Shown here piece after piece: positions 24,813 to 36,460 of a stretch of 64,000 nt of DNA. The DNA is from Candidatus Thiodiazotropha sp. (ex Monitilora ramsayi) (GTDB lineage: Bacteria > Pseudomonadota > Gammaproteobacteria > Chromatiales > Chromatiaceae), in contig JAHXIO010000004.1 in the NCBI GenBank assembly GCA_025655595.1, positions 20,932 through 84,931 of the forward strand, in the 5' to 3' direction. The notes below the pieces were generated by a model. It saw only the letters and a program-made list of their open reading frames with translations, was not told the origin of the DNA and did no database searches. A program made the position numbers and the translations under genes. Positions within the stretch are counted from its first letter, which is position 1; every line of letters begins with the position of its first letter.

Positions 24813-26225
24813 ATGACCGTACGTACCCGTTTCGCCCCCAGCCCCACCGGCTACCTGCATGTGGGCGGTGCCCGCACCGCACTCTTTTCCTGGCTCTACG
24901 CCCGCAAACACGGCGGTAAGTTCGTGTTGCGTATTGAAGATACCGATCTGGAGCGATCGACCGCTGAGTCGGTCAATGCCATCCTCGAGGGGATGACCTG
25001 GCTGGGCCTGGAGTATGACGAGGGTCCCTTTTATCAGACCAAGCGTTTCGACCGTTATAACCAGGTTATCGATCAGTTAATGGAAAAAGGGTTTGCCTAT
25101 CGCTGCAACTGTTCCCGCGAACGGCTGGATCAGTTGCGCGAGGAGGCAATGCAGCAGAAGCGAAAGCCACGATACGACGGACACTGCCGGGACCGGGAGG
25201 TCAGTCCCGATGAGCCCCACGTGATCCGTTTCCGTAACCCGGATACGGGTGTGGTCGTGGTGGACGACCTGATTCGCGGCCGGGTGGGCTTCAACAACGA
25301 GGAGTTGGACGACCTGATTCTGCGTCGAACAGACGGCTCGCCCACTTACAATCTGACGGTGGTGGTCGATGATATGGATATGCAGATCACCCATGTGATT
25401 CGTGGTGACGATCATCTCAACAATACCCCGAAACAGATCAATATCCTGCGGGCGATTGGGGCGGAACTGCCTCAATATGGGCATGTCCCCATGATTCTTG
25501 GGGACGACGGGGCCCGGCTCTCCAAGCGGCACGGTGCGGTGAGTGTCATGCAGTACCGGGAAGACGGCTTTCTACCGGAAGCACTGCTCAACTACCTCGT
25601 ACGCCTGGGTTGGTCCCATGGTGATCAGGAGATCTTCAGCATCGATGAGATGATCGAGCTGTTCGATATCGACGCCGTCAACAAGGCCGCGTCGAGTTTC
25701 AATACCGAAAAGCTGATCTGGCTGAATCAGCACTACATCAAGGAGGACGATCCCAAACGGATCGCCCATTTGCTCAGTCCGCACATGGGGGATCTTGATG
25801 TGGACCCGGCAGAGGGTCCCGATCTGGCGGATGTGGCAGAGGCCCACCAGGAGCGCGCCAGAACTCTGGTGGAGATGGCTGAGATGGTGACCTTCTGTTA
25901 CAAGGATTTCGAAGAGTTCGATGTGCAAGCGGCGAAAAAACATCTGAGAGGGGTTGCCAGAGAGCCGCTGGAGAGAATGCGTGCTGAGTTGGCTGCATTG
26001 GAAACTTGGAATGATGAATCGCTACATGAGACGGTGCAGAAAGTATCGGACGATCTCGAACTGAAGATGGGCAAGGTGGCGCAGCCCCTGCGTGTGGCGG
26101 TTGTGGGCCGTGCGGCGTCTCCAGGCATCGATGTGACACTGCGTCTGGTGGGCAAAGAGGCAACCCTGCGCCGGCTAGACAGAGCGATTGATTTTATCCA
26201 TCAGCGTGAGGCGAATGCAGGGTAA
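24813..26225 (+). CDS. gltX: Glutamyl-tRNA synthetase
   Basis: A class I aminoacyl-tRNA synthetase of 470 residues that charges tRNA-Glu. The HIGH motif appears as [19 protein letters not shown] and KMSKS as RLSKRHGA. The four Cys-type zinc region (CNCSRERL ... HCRD) is partly visible. The start at 24813 ([13 protein letters not shown]) is preferred to an in-frame GTG three codons upstream. It is followed within 22 bases by glnS, a frequent pairing because both enzymes descend from one ancestor. Confidence 0.97.
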   Translation: MTVRTRFAPSPTGYLHVGGARTALFSWLYARKHGGKFVLRIEDTDLERSTAESVNAILEGMTWLGLEYDEGPFYQTKRFDRYNQVIDQLMEKGFAYRCNCSRERLDQLREEAMQQKRKPRYDGHCRDREVSPDEPHVIRFRNPDTGVVVVDDLIRGRVGFNNEELDDLILRRTDGSPTYNLTVVVDDMDMQITHVIRGDDHLNNTPKQINILRAIGAELPQYGHVPMILGDDGARLSKRHGAVSVMQYREDGFLPEALLNYLVRLGWSHGDQEIFSIDEMIELFDIDAVNKAASSFNTEKLIWLNQHYIKEDDPKRIAHLLSPHMGDLDVDPAEGPDLADVAEAHQERARTLVEMAEMVTFCYKDFEEFDVQAAKKHLRGVAREPLERMRAELAALETWNDESLHETVQKVSDDLELKMGKVAQPLRVAVVGRAASPGIDVTLRLVGKEATLRRLDRAIDFIHQREANAG

Positions 26226-26247
26226 TTTATCCCGTGACGCCGCAAAA

Positions 26248-27960
26248 ATGAGTGAAGCAGCAAATATGAGTGACCAGGATAAGAGCACACCATCCCACTT
26301 TATTCGTCAGATCATCGACCATGATCTGCAAGCGGGAAAAAACGAGGGCCGGGTGCACACCCGTTTTCCTCCTGAACCCAACGGCTATCTGCACATCGGC
26401 CATGCCAAATCGATCGTGCTCAACTTTGGCTTGGCACAAGACTATCAGGGCAAATGCAACCTGCGTTTCGACGACACCAATCCACACAAGGAGAATGTGG
26501 AGTTCGTTGAGAGCATCCAGCAGGATGTCCGCTGGCTGGGTTACGACTGGGAGGATAGGCTCTTCTATGCTTCTGACTATTTCCAGCAGCTCTACGATTT
26601 TGCCGTGGAATTGATTACTGCCGGTAAGGCCTATGTCTGTGACCTCGATGCGGAGCAGATGCGGGAATACCGGGGAACCCTGAAGGAGCCCGGCCGGGAG
26701 AGTCCTTTCCGCAGCCGCTCGGTGGAGGAGAACCTGGATCTCTTTGCGCGCATGAAGGCGGGCGAGTTCGCCGATGGTGAGCGGGTACTGCGTGCCAAGA
26801 TCGACATCGCATCACCGAACATGAATCTGCGCGATCCGACCCTCTATCGCATCCGTCATGGCGTGATCCACCATCAGACCGGAGAGGCCTGGTGTATCTA
26901 TCCCATGTACGATTTCACCCACCCGATCTCCGATGCCCTGGAAGGGATCACGCATTCGCTCTGTACGCTTGAATTTGAGGATCACAGACCTCTCTATGAC
27001 TGGGTTTTGGACAATATCACCATTCCCTATCACCCCCAGCAGATCGAGTTTTCCAGACTGAATCTGGAGTATACGGTGATGAGTAAGCGTAAGCTGACCC
27101 AATTAGTGGAAGAGGGCTTTGTCGAGGGTTGGGATGATCCACGGATGCCCACCGTTGCCGGTTTGCGCAGAAGGGGTTTCACCTCTGGCTCGATTCGGGA
27201 GTTCTGTCATCGCATCGGCATCACCAAATCGGACAATTTGGTGGAGATGGGTGTATTGGAGAGCTGTATCCGGGAGGATCTGGATACCCATGCCCCACGG
27301 CGTATGGGGGTACTGCATCCATTGAAACTGGTGATTGAGAACTACCCTGAGGATGGAGAGGAGTGGCTGAGCGCATCCAATCATCCAAAGAATGAGTCGA
27401 TGGGGCAGAGAGAGATTCCCTTCAGTCGCGAGATCTATATCGATCAGGCTGATTTTCGCGAGGAGGCCAATAAAAAGTACAAGCGCCTGGTCAGCGGCGG
27501 CGAGGTGCGGTTGCGCAACGCTTATGTGATCAAGTGCGAAGAGGTGCTTAAGAACAACCAGGGCGACATCGTCGAGCTACGTTGCAGCTACGATCCTGAG
27601 ACATTGGGTAAAAACCCCGAAGGCCGTAAGGTGCGCGGCGTGATTCACTGGGTCTCGGCGCGCCATGGAGTTAAGGCGGAAGTACGGCTGTATGATCGCT
27701 TATTCAGTCAGCCCAATCCCGATAAGGTGACTGAGGGCGGGCACTTTACCGACAACCTGAATCCCGATTCTCTGCGCACATTGACCGACTGTTATCTGGA
27801 ATCGTCGCTGGGGGACGCTTCAGTGGGGGAGCGGTATCAGTTCGAACGGGAAGGTTACTTCACTATGGACAGTCGTGAGGCCAGTGGTGAAAAGCCTGTT
27901 TTCAATCGCATTGTCACCCTGAGGGATTCCTGGGCCAAGCTTGAAAAACAGGGGGTGTGA
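26248..27960 (+). CDS. glnS: Glutaminyl-tRNA synthetase
   Basis: A class I synthetase of about 570 residues that charges tRNA-Gln directly. HIGH appears in [17 protein letters not shown] and KMSKS as VMSKRKL; the anticodon-binding beta-barrels follow (from about residue 340). The start is ambiguous: ATGs at 26215, 26248 and 26266 are in frame; 26248 is given because it lies beyond the gltX stop and leaves a short family-like N-terminus. Likely co-transcribed with gltX. Confidence 0.96.
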   Translation: MSEAANMSDQDKSTPSHFIRQIIDHDLQAGKNEGRVHTRFPPEPNGYLHIGHAKSIVLNFGLAQDYQGKCNLRFDDTNPHKENVEFVESIQQDVRWLGYDWEDRLFYASDYFQQLYDFAVELITAGKAYVCDLDAEQMREYRGTLKEPGRESPFRSRSVEENLDLFARMKAGEFADGERVLRAKIDIASPNMNLRDPTLYRIRHGVIHHQTGEAWCIYPMYDFTHPISDALEGITHSLCTLEFEDHRPLYDWVLDNITIPYHPQQIEFSRLNLEYTVMSKRKLTQLVEEGFVEGWDDPRMPTVAGLRRRGFTSGSIREFCHRIGITKSDNLVEMGVLESCIREDLDTHAPRRMGVLHPLKLVIENYPEDGEEWLSASNHPKNESMGQREIPFSREIYIDQADFREEANKKYKRLVSGGEVRLRNAYVIKCEEVLKNNQGDIVELRCSYDPETLGKNPEGRKVRGVIHWVSARHGVKAEVRLYDRLFSQPNPDKVTEGGHFTDNLNPDSLRTLTDCYLESSLGDASVGERYQFEREGYFTMDSREASGEKPVFNRIVTLRDSWAKLEKQGV

Positions 27961-28042
27961 AACCCGGCCGACATCCATGCAGCATAGGGAAGAAAAAGCA
28001 TTGGACAAACCCTTAATCATCTTCTAATATGCTCGGCTTTCC

Positions 28043-28118
28043 GGGGCCATAGCTCAGCTGGGAGAGCGCAACACTGGCAGTGTTGAGGTCGGCGGTTCGA
28101 TCCCGCCTGGCTCCACCA
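28043..28118 (+). tRNA. tRNA-Ala (anticodon GGC)
   Basis: A 76-nt cloverleaf with acceptor stem GGGGCCA/TGGCTCC (one G-T pair), discriminator A and encoded CCA. Anticodon stem CAACA/TGTTG encloses CTGGCAG, giving GGC, which reads GCC. It lies 82 bases downstream of glnS. Confidence 0.96.
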
Positions 28119-28134
28119 ACTAGACGATAGATCG

Positions 28135-28163
28135 GCCCGGAGATTCTCCGGGCTCTCTATTTC
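28135..28163 (+). terminator. Probable terminator after tRNA-Ala
   Basis: An 8-bp GC stem (GCCCGGAG / CTCCGGGC, 28135-28153) with a 3-base loop is followed by a T-rich stretch (TCTCTATTTC). The stem is strong and the T-tract weak. Confidence 0.65.
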
Positions 28164-28224
28164 AGGGCGACGCTGTCATATGCTGATGGAAGCCTTTCAA
28201 ACCGCTCATCCCGCAGGGTAGGCC

Positions 28225-28713
28225 ATGCTCTGGGTCGATACGCTCATCATTGCAATTATCGCAATCTCCACCATCATCAGTCTGGTAAGGGGCTTTGTTC
28301 AGGAAGCCGTCTCCCTGGCCACCTGGATTGCCGCATTCGCACTGGCCTGGTTTTTTTTCCGACCTCTGGCCGCAGAACTTGAACCTTGGATCGATGTGGC
28401 CTCAATTCGCCTCGGTGTGGCCTATGGCGCCATTTTGCTCGTTGTGCTGATACTGGGGGCTTTGGTCAACCGTTTCATGAAGACACTTGTCGATACCACC
28501 GGTCTAAGTGGTACGGACAGGTTGATCGGGATCTTTTTCGGGGCTGCCAGGGGTGCCGTTGTCGTCGCTATATTGGTGCTCCTGGCTGGGCTGACGCCCT
28601 TTCCCGAGGATGCCTGGTGGGTTGAATCCCGCCTGATCCCACACTTTGAAGAGATGGCTGTTTGGATGAAGGGGTATCTGCCTGATGATATCGCAGCAAA
28701 TTTCAGCTATTGA
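28225..28713 (+). CDS. cvpA: CvpA family membrane protein
   Basis: A 162-residue inner-membrane protein with four hydrophobic segments (about 5-23, 29-45, 66-84 and 101-123), matching CvpA (WVDTLIIAIIAISTIISLVRGFVQEAVSLATWI). CvpA affects purF-linked functions and envelope stress in enterobacteria; its biochemical role is not settled. It is followed by purF after about 110 bases, the conserved gamma-proteobacterial pair. Confidence 0.92.
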   Translation: MLWVDTLIIAIIAISTIISLVRGFVQEAVSLATWIAAFALAWFFFRPLAAELEPWIDVASIRLGVAYGAILLVVLILGALVNRFMKTLVDTTGLSGTDRLIGIFFGAARGAVVVAILVLLAGLTPFPEDAWWVESRLIPHFEEMAVWMKGYLPDDIAANFSY

Positions 28714-28822
28714 ACGGATCGGCCGTTACATCAATATATCCGGGCAGCGTGACCTCGGGTGCGGTTGTGCCGTACGTCGTAAACCTAATTTCGATCTCGC
28801 CAACGATCAAGAGAGATAAGCT

Positions 28823-30337
28823 ATGTGCGGTATTGTGGGAATCGTAGGCAAAACCCCTGTCAATCAATCTCTTTATGATGCCCTGTTGGTACTTCAACAT
28901 CGGGGCCAGGATGCCGCCGGTATCGTGACCTGTGAGCGGGGCAGGCTTTTTCTGCGCAAGGCCAACGGACTTGCCAGAGACGTGTTTCATACCCGTCACA
29001 TGATGCGGTTGAAGGGGAAGATGGGTATGGGGCATGTCCGCTACCCGACGGCCGGCTGCTCATCCTCGGCGGAAGCTCAGCCGTTCTACGTCAATTCTCC
29101 CTATGGCATCACCTTGGCCCACAATGGCAACCTGACCAATGCTGATGAGCTGACCCGGGATCTCTTCGTGGAGGATCTGCGGCATATCAACACCTCTTCA
29201 GACTCAGAGATTTTGCTGAATATCTTCGCGCACGAGCTGCAGATGCAGAATAAGCTGCGGATCTCTCCGGAGGATATTTTCAGGGCGGTTGCCGGCGTAC
29301 ATCGCCGTTGTCGTGGCGGCTATGCCGCCGTGGCCATGATTCCCAACGTCGGCCTGATCGGTTTCCGTGATCCCAACGCCATCCGCCCCATCGTCTATGG
29401 AAAACGGGAGACCGATCAGGGGACGGAATATATGATCGCCTCAGAGAGCGTTGCCCTGGATGCACTGGGTTTCGAACGCGTGCGGGACCTTGAACCGGGA
29501 GAGGCGATTTTTATCAGCAAAGAGGGGCAGTTCTATGCCCAGCAGTGCGCGGCCAACCCGGTCAAGTCACCCTGTATTTTCGAATTTGTCTATTTCGCAC
29601 GCCCAGACTCCGTGATCGACAATATCTTCGTCCACAAGGCCCGCTCGCGTATGGGCAAGAAGTTGGCCAAGAAGATTCAGCGGGAGTGGTTTGATCACGA
29701 TATCGATGTCGTGATACCGATTCCTGACACGAGCCGTACAGCAGCACTTGTCCTAGCCAATGAATTGGGCGTGAGATATACCGAAGGCTTCATCAAAAAC
29801 CGCTACATTGGTCGCACTTTCATCATGCCGGGGCAGACGGTACGTAAAAAGTCGGTGCGCCAGAAACTCAACGCCATCGACCTGGAATTCAAGGGTAAGA
29901 ATGTCCTGCTGGTTGATGATTCTGTCGTCCGTGGCACCACCTCCCAGCAGATCGTGCAGATGGCCCGTGACTCGGGCGCCAAACGGGTCTATTTTGCCTC
30001 CGCCGCCCCGCCGGTGAGATACCCGAACGTCTACGGTATCGATATGCCCGCTGCCAGCGAACTGGTGGCACACGGTCGTACCGAGGACGAGGTGAGAGAT
30101 ATTATCGGTGCCGACCGCATGATCTATCAGGATCTTGAGGACCTGATAGATGCCGTCTACAAGAAGGGCAAGAGCGATATCGAACGGTTCGACTGTTCCG
30201 TATTTAACGGTGAGTATGTCACGGGTGATGTGAGCAACACCTATCTGGAGCAACTGGAGCTATTGCGAAACGATGGCGCCAAGAACAGGGATGAGTCTGC
30301 AGAAAAGAGCGTGCTCGATCTGCATAATGATACCTGA
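28823..30337 (+). CDS. purF: Amidophosphoribosyltransferase
   Basis: The 504-residue first enzyme of purine synthesis; it makes phosphoribosylamine from PRPP and glutamine. Cys2 of MCGIVGIVG is the glutaminase nucleophile after Met removal. The PRPP-binding loop is [14 protein letters not shown]. The spacing to cvpA suggests shared transcription. No pur-box was evident upstream. Confidence 0.97.
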   Translation: MCGIVGIVGKTPVNQSLYDALLVLQHRGQDAAGIVTCERGRLFLRKANGLARDVFHTRHMMRLKGKMGMGHVRYPTAGCSSSAEAQPFYVNSPYGITLAHNGNLTNADELTRDLFVEDLRHINTSSDSEILLNIFAHELQMQNKLRISPEDIFRAVAGVHRRCRGGYAAVAMIPNVGLIGFRDPNAIRPIVYGKRETDQGTEYMIASESVALDALGFERVRDLEPGEAIFISKEGQFYAQQCAANPVKSPCIFEFVYFARPDSVIDNIFVHKARSRMGKKLAKKIQREWFDHDIDVVIPIPDTSRTAALVLANELGVRYTEGFIKNRYIGRTFIMPGQTVRKKSVRQKLNAIDLEFKGKNVLLVDDSVVRGTTSQQIVQMARDSGAKRVYFASAAPPVRYPNVYGIDMPAASELVAHGRTEDEVRDIIGADRMIYQDLEDLIDAVYKKGKSDIERFDCSVFNGEYVTGDVSNTYLEQLELLRNDGAKNRDESAEKSVLDLHNDT

Positions 30338-30360
30338 TAACGATTGAGTGCTCTTTTTTT
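30306..30360 (+). terminator. Possible purF terminator
   Basis: Imperfect stem AGAGC...CTCGAT (30306 on, inside the last codons) with ATTGAGTGCTCT (30343-30352), then seven T. The stem has a bulge and a long loop. Confidence 0.4.
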
Positions 30361-30439
30361 CGTTGCCGCTGATCGATGCCCATCGACACATCACAATGAC
30401 AATATGTCAGCCGACGGGTTAACTGCGGGTTCCAAAGAT

Positions 30440-31333
30440 TCAGCAACTCTCAATGCGGTCGAAATAGCGTGCCCGATAGAGCAGGCGGGCGCTCTCCCCC
30501 GCATTATCATTGAATCCACTGCGAGTGTGCAGCACATTGTTTGAGATCAGTCCTTGTCCCGCTTCGAGCTTGCCCATGAAATGCCAGGGTGACGGGGTTT
30601 TGAGGACAGATTTCAGATAAGTGACCGCCTCGGACAGTAACGGATCATCCAGCCACTCAATGCTGCGGCTCCGGTCCGTATAGCGCATATGCAGATGGCC
30701 GTCGGGATAGATGGCGAAGACAGGCCCCGTTCTGGCTGGCCTTATCTCCTTGCCGTCGACCACGTTGGCTGGAATGGTCATGGCGCTGGGGTGCATGAGT
30801 GCACGAATATAATCCGGATTTTCATCTCTGATTCGGAGATAAGCGATTTCATGGTCCAACAGTTCGTTTTCTCCACCCACCTCAGCGGGATGCACACAGT
30901 GGAGAAGCAGCCCGTGAATCTGTTGGTCTAGCGGGTTGTAATAGCCGTCAGTGTGCCAGGCGATCGGTCGATTGGAGTAGGGTATGTAGCCCTGTCTCAG
31001 AGCATCTGACTGGACGGTCAGCGACGTGATAGCATCATTATCTGCACACATGTTGTGATCGAGGTGCTCAAGACCGAATTGCAGTCCCAGTCCCCGGATG
31101 ATCTCTTTATCGGCATCGTGACCGGAGAGACCCGCCCAGATAGCCATATTTGCCTTCCGGCATAGGGACAGCAGCTTGGCGTGTTCTGCCGATGAAAGAT
31201 TTCTGGGGTTGGAGATTTCGACCACAAGGTCTTCGATATGCTTCGGATAACCGGAGAGTTTTGTGATCCTCCAGCGATCGTAGGCCTTTTGGTTATCGGG
31301 ATCGAATGGGTTCTCTTTCTGTGACTGCAACAC
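30440..31333 (-). CDS. TauD/TfdA-family Fe(II)/2-oxoglutarate-dependent dioxygenase
   Basis: A 297-residue soluble oxygenase. The metal triad is visible as His and Asp in AWHTDGYYN and a distal His in NNVLHTRSGF; the 2-oxoglutarate-binding Arg is probably in SARLLYRARYF. The substrate is unknown: the family includes taurine, 2,4-D and gamma-butyrobetaine hydroxylases. It is a single gene, convergent with purF and divergent from ubiT, so context gives no clear substrate. Confidence 0.82.
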   Translation of the reverse strand: MLQSQKENPFDPDNQKAYDRWRITKLSGYPKHIEDLVVEISNPRNLSSAEHAKLLSLCRKANMAIWAGLSGHDADKEIIRGLGLQFGLEHLDHNMCADNDAITSLTVQSDALRQGYIPYSNRPIAWHTDGYYNPLDQQIHGLLLHCVHPAEVGGENELLDHEIAYLRIRDENPDYIRALMHPSAMTIPANVVDGKEIRPARTGPVFAIYPDGHLHMRYTDRSRSIEWLDDPLLSEAVTYLKSVLKTPSPWHFMGKLEAGQGLISNNVLHTRSGFNDNAGESARLLYRARYFDRIESC

Positions 31334-31409
31334 GGCTATTTTCGTAGATGAAGTGAATTCTTGGTATTATGAGCCAATTAGTCACCTAATCACAATGAGG
31401 CTGATCCGT

Positions 31410-31886
31410 ATGCATAGTGTGGCCCGGCGCCCGATTCTGCCAAAACCTCTCGCATTACCGTTGAAGATATTGCCCAAACGTCTGCACGGTTTTGCGCTCA
31501 GCCGTTTGCTGAATCAGGTATTTAAGCAAGAGATGGAGGAAGGTGAACTTGATTTTTTAGAATCACGATCTGTCCGTATCGATGTCAGTGATGCCGGTCT
31601 CAGTTACCGGGTCAGAATGGATCAAGGTGTATTTGTTGAGTCTGACGCACTGCAAGACGACCTTACGATCACAGGCACTGTCTATGACTTCCTGCTGTTG
31701 ATAACCGATCGTGAAGATCCGGATACACTTTTTTTTCAACGCCATTTGAGTATGGATGGGGATACAGGGCTGGGGGTTCATTTAAAGAATATGTTGGCTG
31801 CCGTTGAGATGGAGCAACTACCTCTGCCTAAGCGTTTCAGGCCTGCAATGGAAAAGTTCGTATCGTTCTACGAGCGATTTGCCTAG
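31410..31886 (+). CDS. ubiT: UbiT, SCP2-domain lipid-binding protein for O2-independent ubiquinone synthesis
   Basis: About 158 residues with an SCP2-type sterol-carrier fold. In E. coli UbiT, with UbiU and UbiV, allows ubiquinone synthesis without oxygen, and ubiU and ubiV lie about 7 kb away in this window. The sequence RLHGFALSRLLNQVFKQEMEEGELDFLESRSVRIDVSDAGL is typical. The start at 31410 has GAGG eight bases upstream; 31395 is an in-frame alternative. The TAG stop overlaps the murI stop on the opposite strand (CTAG shared). Confidence 0.87.
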   Translation: MHSVARRPILPKPLALPLKILPKRLHGFALSRLLNQVFKQEMEEGELDFLESRSVRIDVSDAGLSYRVRMDQGVFVESDALQDDLTITGTVYDFLLLITDREDPDTLFFQRHLSMDGDTGLGVHLKNMLAAVEMEQLPLPKRFRPAMEKFVSFYERFA

Positions 31887-32677
31887 TCTGGCATCAATTC
31901 AACCCGGGCATTCGATCCCCAGAGCCGGTCAAGCAGTTGCCGCATTTCTCCTAGCGGTCCGGTGCACCAGAACCGTTCCTCGCCCGGGGTTGAGGATTCA
32001 TTTAACAATGATTCTTCTTCCAGCCGTCTGCGAAGCTGTGAGGCGACAGCCAGACCTGTATCGATGATATTGATCTCATCTCCGACAACCTGCTGAATGC
32101 TTTCCCTCAGGAAAGGGTAGTGTGTGCAGCCCAACACCAGGGTGTCTATCTCTTTCGTCAGTATCGGATCCAAGGTGTCACGAATCAGGTTCAGGGTACC
32201 GGCATCGTCTCCTCGGCCCTCCTCAATCCACTCAACCCATCCATGGCAGGGTTTGATAAAGAGCTCGGCACCATTGGCGTGCCTTTCCAATAGAATCTTG
32301 AACTTTCCGCTGTCCAGTGTGCCTTCAGTCGCCAGGATGCCTATTTTGCCGTTGTTACTATGCAGCGTTGCCGGTTTCACGGCTGGTTCCATGCCAACTA
32401 TCGGTATGGAAAGCTCCTCACGCAATAGCTGAACGGAAGCTGCAGTGGCGGTGTTGCAGGCAATGACTAGAGCCTTGGCTTTCTGTTCAATAAGAAAGTT
32501 GGCGATGAATCGTGAACGCTCCTGGATGAAGCGGTCACTTTTATTTCCGTATGGGATATAGTTGCGATCTGCAACATACATCAGATTCTCGTGTGGGAGT
32601 AAATCACGGATATGCCCGAAGACGGATAGACCGCCGACACCCGAATCGAAGATACCGATAGGAAAACTGTGTGACAT
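31883..32677 (-). CDS. murI: Glutamate racemase
   Basis: A 264-residue cofactor-independent racemase that makes D-glutamate for peptidoglycan. Active-site cysteines lie in ACNTATAASV and LGCTHYPFL, and FDSGVGGLSVF is the N-terminal signature. It converges with ubiT, sharing the stop tetranucleotide, and lies 22 bases before the hybrid kinase stop. Confidence 0.96.
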   Translation of the reverse strand: MSHSFPIGIFDSGVGGLSVFGHIRDLLPHENLMYVADRNYIPYGNKSDRFIQERSRFIANFLIEQKAKALVIACNTATAASVQLLREELSIPIVGMEPAVKPATLHSNNGKIGILATEGTLDSGKFKILLERHANGAELFIKPCHGWVEWIEEGRGDDAGTLNLIRDTLDPILTKEIDTLVLGCTHYPFLRESIQQVVGDEINIIDTGLAVASQLRRRLEEESLLNESSTPGEERFWCTGPLGEMRQLLDRLWGSNARVELMPD

Positions 32678-32699
32678 TAAAGTGAAATGTGGTTGTAAG

Positions 32700-35432
32700 T
32701 TACTTCATCAATCGATCAATTTCATATTCCAGTTTTTCCAGATTATTTTTTAGCTGATCATTTGACTCATTTCTACATGCGTCCTGAACCTGTTGTACAG
32801 TGTAGTCAAGCGCTGGTACCCCGCAGGATGTCGTCGAACCGTGGAGTTTATGACATATTTCCCGTAAAGTCGCCCAATCATTTTTGGCATGGCTGTCTTG
32901 CATATTTGCATATGTCCTCGGCAGTTCCTTTAGGAGTTGTTTGAACATTTCCTCAGCCAGTCTTCTGTCACCTCCAGTTACTGACAGGGCTTTGTCGATA
33001 TCTCGGACTGGTAGGGATTCAGTAGCGATCAGTGACTTCTGATAGCAATGCTTAAAATTATCGAATGATGTCGATGGCGTTTTATGTTCAGCAAGAACAG
33101 CCTCTATTGATTGCCACATTTGTAGTTCTTCTATGGGCTTCAACAGGTATCCATCCATTTTAGATTCTTTGATTTGGAGTCTGGTTGATGGGACGGCATC
33201 AGCAGTCAAGGCGATAATCGGTATGTGCTTACCTTCAGTCTCTCTTTCGCGAATTTTGACTGCTGCGGATGTGCCCTTCAAGCCAGGCATATGAATATCC
33301 ATAATAATGAGATCGAAATCCGATGCTGTAGATAATGCTACAGCTTCTAATCCATCTCCGGCTTCCGTAACGATCGCTCCTCTCTCTCGCATGAGAGTGC
33401 TTATGAGTTTGAGATTGATTTCATTATCGTCGACCACTAGCACTTTTCTATTCTGAATAATGTGTGGAAGTTGGTTTGTGGTATGGATGGCCTGTAATGT
33501 CTGAGATGTAGAACTAATCGAGAAAATTTCTGAAAGCGTCTGTTTCAGTGTTGCGGTAGTAATCGGTTTAGGTAAGTACCAGTCGCCGCTTAAAGATTGA
33601 TATTGGTCTATTATGGTTTTCTCAGTAGCGCTCATTAAGATTAAGCATGGAACCCAGCAGTTATTTCTAAGGCGATTGATCTGCTCTTGTGCAAAGCCGG
33701 ATCTGATTTCGTCGTGTCCGAAGCCAAGTATTATCAGGTCAGATGACGGTGAGTGAGTGACTGGGAACTGAGAGATATCAACCTTTATTCCCATCTGCTC
33801 AAGGCGATGTTGAACGGAGAGTCGGGATAACTTGATATTGTCCGCAAGAGTGACGCATTTACCCTGGAAGGGAAATTTGTTCGATGTCGGCATCGACCCG
33901 GTTCGATCGGGTGTGATAAGCGGTATTTCTACGATGAAACTGGATCCAGTACCAAGGGTGCTTATTAATTTGATATCACCTCCCATAGATTGAGCGAGTT
34001 TTTTACAAATACTAAGTCCGAGGCCAGTCCCGCCATATGTACGGCTGGTTGATGAATCGGCTTGCTGAAAAGACTCGAAAAGAGTTGCCTGGACTTTCTT
34101 GCTGATTCCGATTCCAGTATCACTGACGCTGAATTTTAAGATTTGCTTGCCTTTGAAGTCTTCATCGATAAGGACTCGTATTATTACTTCTCCCTGATGA
34201 GTGAATTTGATTGCATTGTTAACAAGATTAACGAGAATTTGGCGGATCCGGGTTTTATCTCCTGTGAGTGTGTCGGGAACATCGGAGTAGATCAGGAGAA
34301 TGAGCTCTATCTTTTTGTCATGTGCCGTGGGAGAGAGTAGGGCTATGGGTTCTTCGAAACACTCTGTGACATCAAACGGTGCAGTTTCCGGTTCTAACTT
34401 GCCATACTCCAATTTTGAGTAGTCGAGAATTTCATTGATTATTTCAAGCAGATTCGAAGCGGATTTCGAGATTGTGGTGACCAGATCGGCCTGTTTCTGT
34501 GTAAGATCTGTTTTTAAGAGCAGGTTGGTGAAACCTATGACTCCATTCATGGGGGTGCGAATTTCATGGCTCATGTTGGCCAGGAATTCTGTTTTTGCCT
34601 GACTTGCCAGCTGTGCGCGCTTTTTAGCAAGATCGAGTTCGACGTTTTGTACTTCAATGGCCTCCATGGTTTGGGTGAGGTCGCTTGTGGCCTGGTCTAT
34701 TTGTTGCTGCATGTTTTCATGTGAATGATAGATTTCATCAGCCATCGTGTTGAAACCTTCCTCTAAGCTTCTTATCTCACCTGTTGAAGATTCCGGAACG
34801 CGAACAGAGAAGTCTCCATCCCTCATTCTGTTGACCGCTTGAGTTAAACGTGTGATAGGACGGATGATTCCAGTGCTGAGCGCAAGGGTGAAAATAGTGG
34901 TAATGAGTAAGCCGAGAATCAGCAGTAATAGAGTGTTTCGAATTATATTTCGACGGTTGATGTTGAGCCTTGTTTTGCTCATATAAACTGTGACCGTCCC
35001 CATATTTTCAGACTTCAGCTGACTGAAATCTGGCTGCTGCTCAGGGTAGTCGGTTACCTGGATGTCTTCGATATTGTATACGGCAGGGGCTGAGAATTCT
35101 GCAATCTCCGTCTGCCGTTCAGGGCCGGTTTTCCTGATGTGCGTGAGTATATTGCCGTTGCTGTCATGTACTTTGATGCCGAATACATCCTGTTGAAGAA
35201 AGATAGGCTTGAGGCTGGAATCCAAAATCGTTTTGTCGCGTGTAAATAACCCGTAAACACTTATAGCTGCAGATTCACTGGCAATAGAGTGTCCAAGCTC
35301 ATTAAATGATTCGGACAGTCTAATAAGCTGAGAACTTATGAGGTATGTTGTCAGTGCTGCTGCAAGCAGGAAGGCAGGCAGAATTCCAATCAGAAGCGCC
35401 TGGGTTCTCAGTGTGCTTGTATGTCGCTTCAC
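32700..35432 (-). CDS. BarA-like hybrid sensor histidine kinase
   Basis: A 910-residue membrane phosphorelay kinase. Order: TM1 (about 13-33), periplasmic domain (about 34-160), TM2 (about 165-187), HAMP, coiled coil, HisKA (H-box [15 protein letters not shown]), HATPase ([13 protein letters not shown]), a degenerate receiver (about 530-640), a receiver with Asp in [11 protein letters not shown], and an Hpt domain with His in [12 protein letters not shown]. The architecture resembles BarA. Its start overlaps the end of a periplasmic ABC_sub_bind gene by four bases (ATGA), and a TonB-dependent receptor gene lies further upstream. Base composition is visibly AT-richer than in the flanking core genes. 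Confidence 0.9.
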   Translation of the reverse strand: MKRHTSTLRTQALLIGILPAFLLAAALTTYLISSQLIRLSESFNELGHSIASESAAISVYGLFTRDKTILDSSLKPIFLQQDVFGIKVHDSNGNILTHIRKTGPERQTEIAEFSAPAVYNIEDIQVTDYPEQQPDFSQLKSENMGTVTVYMSKTRLNINRRNIIRNTLLLLILGLLITTIFTLALSTGIIRPITRLTQAVNRMRDGDFSVRVPESSTGEIRSLEEGFNTMADEIYHSHENMQQQIDQATSDLTQTMEAIEVQNVELDLAKKRAQLASQAKTEFLANMSHEIRTPMNGVIGFTNLLLKTDLTQKQADLVTTISKSASNLLEIINEILDYSKLEYGKLEPETAPFDVTECFEEPIALLSPTAHDKKIELILLIYSDVPDTLTGDKTRIRQILVNLVNNAIKFTHQGEVIIRVLIDEDFKGKQILKFSVSDTGIGISKKVQATLFESFQQADSSTSRTYGGTGLGLSICKKLAQSMGGDIKLISTLGTGSSFIVEIPLITPDRTGSMPTSNKFPFQGKCVTLADNIKLSRLSVQHRLEQMGIKVDISQFPVTHSPSSDLIILGFGHDEIRSGFAQEQINRLRNNCWVPCLILMSATEKTIIDQYQSLSGDWYLPKPITTATLKQTLSEIFSISSTSQTLQAIHTTNQLPHIIQNRKVLVVDDNEINLKLISTLMRERGAIVTEAGDGLEAVALSTASDFDLIIMDIHMPGLKGTSAAVKIRERETEGKHIPIIALTADAVPSTRLQIKESKMDGYLLKPIEELQMWQSIEAVLAEHKTPSTSFDNFKHCYQKSLIATESLPVRDIDKALSVTGGDRRLAEEMFKQLLKELPRTYANMQDSHAKNDWATLREICHKLHGSTTSCGVPALDYTVQQVQDACRNESNDQLKNNLEKLEYEIDRLMK

Positions 35433-36406
35433 TTGACTAACTCCGAATCTATCAGTTTCATTACCTCGTTAGTGGGTGGTAATTTTATGCCGAGAGAGCG
35501 GGCGACCTCTGTATTTATTGAGATGGAAAAGTATTTGGCAGCATTCTGCTGAGAGGGTATTGCGTTACTATTAAATACATTCAGTGCGGCTTCTGCGGCT
35601 TCCTGGGCAATATTATCCAGCGAGGTGAATACACCAGCCACTGCTCCTGCTTTGACATAAGCAGAAGAGAAGCCTATCACTGGGATTTTGTTTCTGTATG
35701 ATGTTGTAAGAATATTCGAGATCGTTTTGCTGTTATGGATTCTGGAGTCAGGTATGGCTAACAGTACGTCGATTTCACCCAGTAGTCTGCTTAAGGATTT
35801 TCCTATATTTCCACTTTTCACGAGTGCGATATTCAATGTAAGGCCGAGTGTCTTGGCTTCATGGGTGAGTGAGTCGATAGAAGATTTATTGGATTCGTGA
35901 ATAAGTATTCCTACCCTAGTGGCTCTTGGTATGGTGGCACTTATGAGCTGAAAATAACGAGAGAAAGGTTGGTCTATATAGATATCGACAGACTTATGAT
36001 CCAAGTTGGTTTGTTGTTTAATAGTGGAATTCTGTCGCGGTAACATTGCATGAATAACAGACTGGTAGTCAGCGAGTGTCTTGGGTAACACTGCGGCTCG
36101 TGTGCCATATGTTAGGATCAAGCGAGCATCGATCTGCCTGTTTGATTGGTCAGATATCAAGGCTTTCTTGAATTGAGTGTCCTTGCACGTATGATGTGAG
36201 CAATTTTTCTCAAAAAACTCAATGGTCAGTTCTGCGGCCTTATGATAAACGGCGCTGTCACCACTAAGAAGTAGAAGAGTATTATTATTGCCAGCTGGCA
36301 AGCCGGTAGGCAGTATCAAGAATATAAGGTAAAGCCAGGCCCTGTATCGAAACGCAATGTGCGACGATAGTATTGCTATCCTTGTTGATAAGCGCTCGGT
36401 CAGCAA
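35429..36406 (-). CDS. ABC_sub_bind-type periplasmic substrate-binding protein
   Basis: A 325-residue exported protein. A hydrophobic N-terminal segment ([16 protein letters not shown], about residues 24-40) fits a signal peptide. The body resembles the two-lobed ABC_sub_bind (PF04392) fold: [17 protein letters not shown] and [42 protein letters not shown]. No ABC permease or ATPase gene is next to it. Instead it is coupled (ATGA) to the hybrid kinase, so it may deliver a ligand signal to that sensor. The ligand is unknown. Confidence 0.8.
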   Translation of the reverse strand: MLTERLSTRIAILSSHIAFRYRAWLYLIFLILPTGLPAGNNNTLLLLSGDSAVYHKAAELTIEFFEKNCSHHTCKDTQFKKALISDQSNRQIDARLILTYGTRAAVLPKTLADYQSVIHAMLPRQNSTIKQQTNLDHKSVDIYIDQPFSRYFQLISATIPRATRVGILIHESNKSSIDSLTHEAKTLGLTLNIALVKSGNIGKSLSRLLGEIDVLLAIPDSRIHNSKTISNILTTSYRNKIPVIGFSSAYVKAGAVAGVFTSLDNIAQEAAEAALNVFNSNAIPSQQNAAKYFSISINTEVARSLGIKLPPTNEVMKLIDSELVK

Positions 36407-36460
36407 TCCTTGATACCTTATGGTTAGAGTGATAGTGGGTTATGTCGTTTATTTATAAGG

